From: Kosakonia oryzae
Lineage (GTDB): Bacteria > Pseudomonadota > Gammaproteobacteria > Enterobacterales > Enterobacteriaceae
DNA: 64,000 bases
NCBI RefSeq assembly: GCF_001658025.2
Contig: NZ_CP014007.2
Span: 3,658,001-3,722,000 of the forward strand
Reading direction: 5' to 3'
Position numbers and translations under genes: made by a program. This document shows positions 61,948 to 64,000 of this stretch, piece after piece. The notes beneath the pieces were generated by a model. That model was not told the DNA's origin. It saw only the letters and a list, made by a program, of their open reading frames with translations, and did no database searches. Positions within the stretch are counted from its first letter, which is position 1; each line of letters begins with the position of its first letter.

Positions 61948-63174
61948 TTATGACGGTAAGTCTTCTCTTTTCTCAGGCCAGGCCACCGCCGGGATCCCCG
62001 ACAGCGAAGGCGGCGCGAACAAATAGCCCTGGAAATGGGTAATGCCCGCTGATTCCAGCCACATCCACTCTTCTGCTGTTTCGATGCCAACGGCGGTGAC
62101 GGCAATCTCAAGCGAAGTGCAGCAGCGGATAATCGCCTGAACAATGGCCTGCCGCGAGCCGCTTTTGTGTACGTCCTGAATTAGCGCGCGGTTGATTTTG
62201 ATCCGGTCCGGCTGAAACTGCGCCAGCAGCAGCAATCCGGCAAACCCGGCGCCAAAGTGCTCAATCGCCACGCGGATGCCCGCGCCTTTTAATAGCTTCA
62301 CCGCCTGAGTAAATTCGTCCAGATGCGAAAGAATTTCACTCTCCGTAAATTCAACGACAATCTGCTCCGGCACCAGTCCGTTGGCGCGAATTTCCTGCAG
62401 GAAAAACTCCACCGCATTGGGGACTTTGACCAGCGTCATTGGCAGGAGATTCACCGAGAGGGTTTGCGCGCCCAGGCGCAAGGTGGCTGCCAGCGCAAAC
62501 GCCACTTTCTTACTGTGCAAATCTGCCGCATAGATATCTTCTCCCGAAAGACCAGCAAACCAGGCCTGCGGCGAGCCGCCTTCCGGCGTTCGCAGTAGCG
62601 CTTCCAGCGACACGATTTGCCGGGCAAACGGATCGACTATCGGCTGGAATGCAAAACGGCATTCGGCAAGGCTGTCGAGCGCCTTTGCCGGCAGCGAAAC
62701 CGGCTGCTCATCCGCAATGAATTCCCATGTATCGCCCGGCGGGATCTCAAAGTAGTTCTCTTTTTCACTGTCCTCGACAAAGGTCTGGAAAAATTGCAGC
62801 GCGCGATCGCCGTAGATCAGTTGATAACGCGATGTGCCTCTGTCGAATACCGCCTGCAACACCTCTTCCCGGCGATGATCGCGTAAATCAAACAGTTCCA
62901 TTCCGGTCTTACCGAACCGCCGCGAAGGAGCGTAATCACGCAATAACTCAACCAGATTGTAATGACGGTTGTCTGCACAAATGTCCTGATAGATGGCGGC
63001 GACGCCCTCTTCAGGCCCCTCCAGTAACTGGAAAAAATGGGTGCCGTTAAACAACAAAATCCCCGTGACGCCTGCCTGACCATTCTTGATATTCGCGGCG
63101 ACGACCATCTCTTTAAGCACTTCATAAGAGACATGTTCATGCAAATGGCTACGGTAAATGATGGTGGTGAGCAT
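61948..63174 (-). CDS. bluF: BluF, blue-light sensor with BLUF and EAL domains
   Basis: This 408-residue FAD photoreceptor (E. coli BluF/YcgF 403) has a BLUF domain at about 1-95 with Tyr7 and Gln49 placed to contact the flavin, and an EAL domain at about 165-400. Unlike E. coli the first EAL motif is kept (SLEALLR, Glu191), but other phosphodiesterase residues are altered: EHFGAG for DDFGTG, and AVGIET for AEGVET. It is thus probably a light-dependent BluR antagonist, not a c-di-GMP hydrolase. It starts in front of a gap with TTGTACAA motifs shared with ycgZ. Confidence 0.93.
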   Translation of the reverse strand: MLTTIIYRSHLHEHVSYEVLKEMVVAANIKNGQAGVTGILLFNGTHFFQLLEGPEEGVAAIYQDICADNRHYNLVELLRDYAPSRRFGKTGMELFDLRDHRREEVLQAVFDRGTSRYQLIYGDRALQFFQTFVEDSEKENYFEIPPGDTWEFIADEQPVSLPAKALDSLAECRFAFQPIVDPFARQIVSLEALLRTPEGGSPQAWFAGLSGEDIYAADLHSKKVAFALAATLRLGAQTLSVNLLPMTLVKVPNAVEFFLQEIRANGLVPEQIVVEFTESEILSHLDEFTQAVKLLKGAGIRVAIEHFGAGFAGLLLLAQFQPDRIKINRALIQDVHKSGSRQAIVQAIIRCCTSLEIAVTAVGIETAEEWMWLESAGITHFQGYLFAPPSLSGIPAVAWPEKREDLPS

Positions 63175-63480
63175 AAAGGCTCCGGGGCGAAGTGAAAGAA
63201 CAGCAACCTTAGCAGATGCTTTCCGGGGCGTCTTGCATTGATTTTCCTTGGTTTATCGCCGGATGGGATAATGGATCAATATCAGACTTATCCGAGGAAA
63301 GGTTGTACAACGCCTGTTTTTTCCTGAATTTTCAGAAATTTATTAACTCAATAAAACAACCAATTAGCGAGTGTTTCTATAGAGTGCTAATAATTTTGTA
63401 CAATTTTAATATACATTTTCGCCATGTTTGTATAACTTTAATTGTACTTATTTAACTGACATTTTCCTGAGGAGTGACAA
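63175..63480. other. bluF-ycgZ divergent control region
   Basis: An AT-rich gap of 306 bases. It has exact TTGTACAA palindromes at 63303-63310 and 63396-63403, and partial copies TTGTATAA (63428) and TTGTACTT (63442) nearer ycgZ. The same word forms the inverted repeat upstream of bluR. No gene seen. Confidence 0.55.
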
Positions 63481-63720
63481 ATGCAACAGAACGGTTATCT
63501 TCCGAACACAGCAACTGCCGTTACCCGTTATTTCAACAAAGCGACGCTGCCGACCCAACAAGCAACGCTCGGGAAAATTGCGGTAGAAATCCTCAGTGAA
63601 GGGCGTAATCTCAGTCGTAAAGCCATCTGTACCAAACTGCTCAGCCGCCTCGAACAGGCATCCAGCCCGGAGGAGGAGAGCCACTATCATGCGTTGATTG
63701 GTATGCTGTTTGATCGCTAA
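63481..63720 (+). CDS. ycgZ: YcgZ, blue-light-module connector protein
   Basis: This 79-residue protein (E. coli YcgZ 78) has the family core ITRYFNKATLPTQQATLGKIAVEIL-SEGRNLSRKAICTKLL and the end YHALIGMLF. In E. coli the BluR-repressed small proteins YcgZ, YmgA and AriR act through the Rcs system to change colanic acid and biofilm matrix. GAGGAG lies six bases before the ATG. It is the first gene of the unit controlled by the TTGTACAA region; the next small gene begins 142 bases on. Confidence 0.93.
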   Translation: MQQNGYLPNTATAVTRYFNKATLPTQQATLGKIAVEILSEGRNLSRKAICTKLLSRLEQASSPEEESHYHALIGMLFDR

Positions 63721-63862
63721 GGCTCCGCTTAAACAGCAAAAATTATCTGGTATTTGAGTCAATTCTCGCGGGTCACATAGCGTTCTGAGTATGTTTCCAC
63801 GGGAGAATGGGCTTCAAGCCGTCCTTGCAAATCGGCAATCGGCGGCAACCCGAGATGCAGTT

Positions 63863-64000
63863 ATGAACAGTAGTGAAATTGAACAACTCACCGATGAACT
63901 TATTGGCGTGGCGGTACTGTCACTCCTTAAGGACAATTCGCCCATTAGCACTCAGGCACTGATTAACCGGCTGAGGTCAATGGAGCGAAACGAAACCGAT
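63863..64000 (+). CDS. YmgA/AriR-like small biofilm regulator (cut by window edge)
   Basis: The first 46 residues (MNSSEIEQLTDELIGVAVLS, then LLKDNSPISTQALINRLRSMERNETD) run off the right edge. The pattern of an N-terminal polar helix, GVAVLSLLKDNSPISTQALINRL and a charged end resembles YmgA/YmgB(AriR) of the E. coli ycgZ-ymgA-ariR operon. The start at 63863 has only a weak Shine-Dalgarno (GAGATGCAG). It is co-oriented with ycgZ and probably in the same transcript. I cannot tell YmgA from AriR on this fragment. Confidence 0.7.
   Translation, partial: MNSSEIEQLTDELIGVAVLSLLKDNSPISTQALINRLRSMERNETD

Overview
The window is chromosomal DNA of an enterobacterium. Gene order and protein sequences match the Escherichia coli 17-18 minute region closely: mntR-ybiR, opgE, ompX, rhtA, dps, glnHPQ, ybiO, rlmF, ybiI, ybiJ, dinG-ybiB, rhlE, cecR-ybhGFSR, ybhQ/ybhP-clsB-ybhN, ybhL, moaABCDE, ybhK, uvrB, bioABFCD, ybhB, ybhC, pgl, ybhA. 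The DNA is GC-rich. Several insertions relative to E. coli suggest an Enterobacter/Kosakonia-type genus, but I cannot assign a species. I saw no insertion sequence, phage, CRISPR array, rRNA or tRNA gene.

Region by region. 1-6.1 kb, minus strand: an aldo/keto reductase (cut by the edge), a tripartite EmrAB/OprM-type efflux operon, then ybiR and the Mn regulator mntR, with the small gene mntS divergent from mntR and apparently frameshifted. 6.7-13.5 kb: opgE, ompX, rhtA, dps, and the glutamine transporter glnHPQ behind NtrC and sigma-54 sites. 13.6-21.7 kb: ybiO, rlmF, a flavin-reductase-like gene, ybiI, ybiJ, and the SOS operon dinG-ybiB. 21.8-27.8 kb: an inserted beta-glucoside operon (antiterminator, PTS permease, two GH1 6-phospho-beta-glucosidases) with RAT antiterminator elements. 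27.9-38.9 kb: rhlE, cecR and its ABC exporter ybhGFSR, ybhQ, and ybhP-clsB-ybhN. 38.9-43.6 kb: ybhL, the molybdopterin operon moaABCDE under a Moco riboswitch and a ModE box, and ybhK. 43.7-47.2 kb: eptA-basR-basS, which lies elsewhere in E. coli, plus a 30-residue PmrR-like peptide gene with its own PmrA box. 47.3-50.8 kb: uvrB, then a long intergenic region leading to an orphan UrtE-like ABC ATPase behind NtrC and sigma-54 sites. 50.7-61.0 kb: bioDCFB/bioA around a BirA operator, ybhB, an AraC regulator with a DUF2000 gene, ybhC, pgl and ybhA. 61.1-64.0 kb: the blue-light module bluR, bluF, ycgZ and the start of a YmgA-like gene, which is at another locus in E. coli.

The most noteworthy points are the PmrR-like small gene whose PmrA box overlaps the uvrB stop codon and whose Shine-Dalgarno lies in a hairpin; the apparently nitrogen-regulated, signature-degenerate orphan ATPase next to bioD; the apparent one-base frameshift in mntS; the asymmetry between the two RAT elements of the bgl operon; and the repeated TTGTACAA motif across the bluR/bluF/ycgZ control regions. 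Start codons were often moved inward from the longest open frame, on the basis of Shine-Dalgarno position and family length. Family comparisons are from memory; no search was run.
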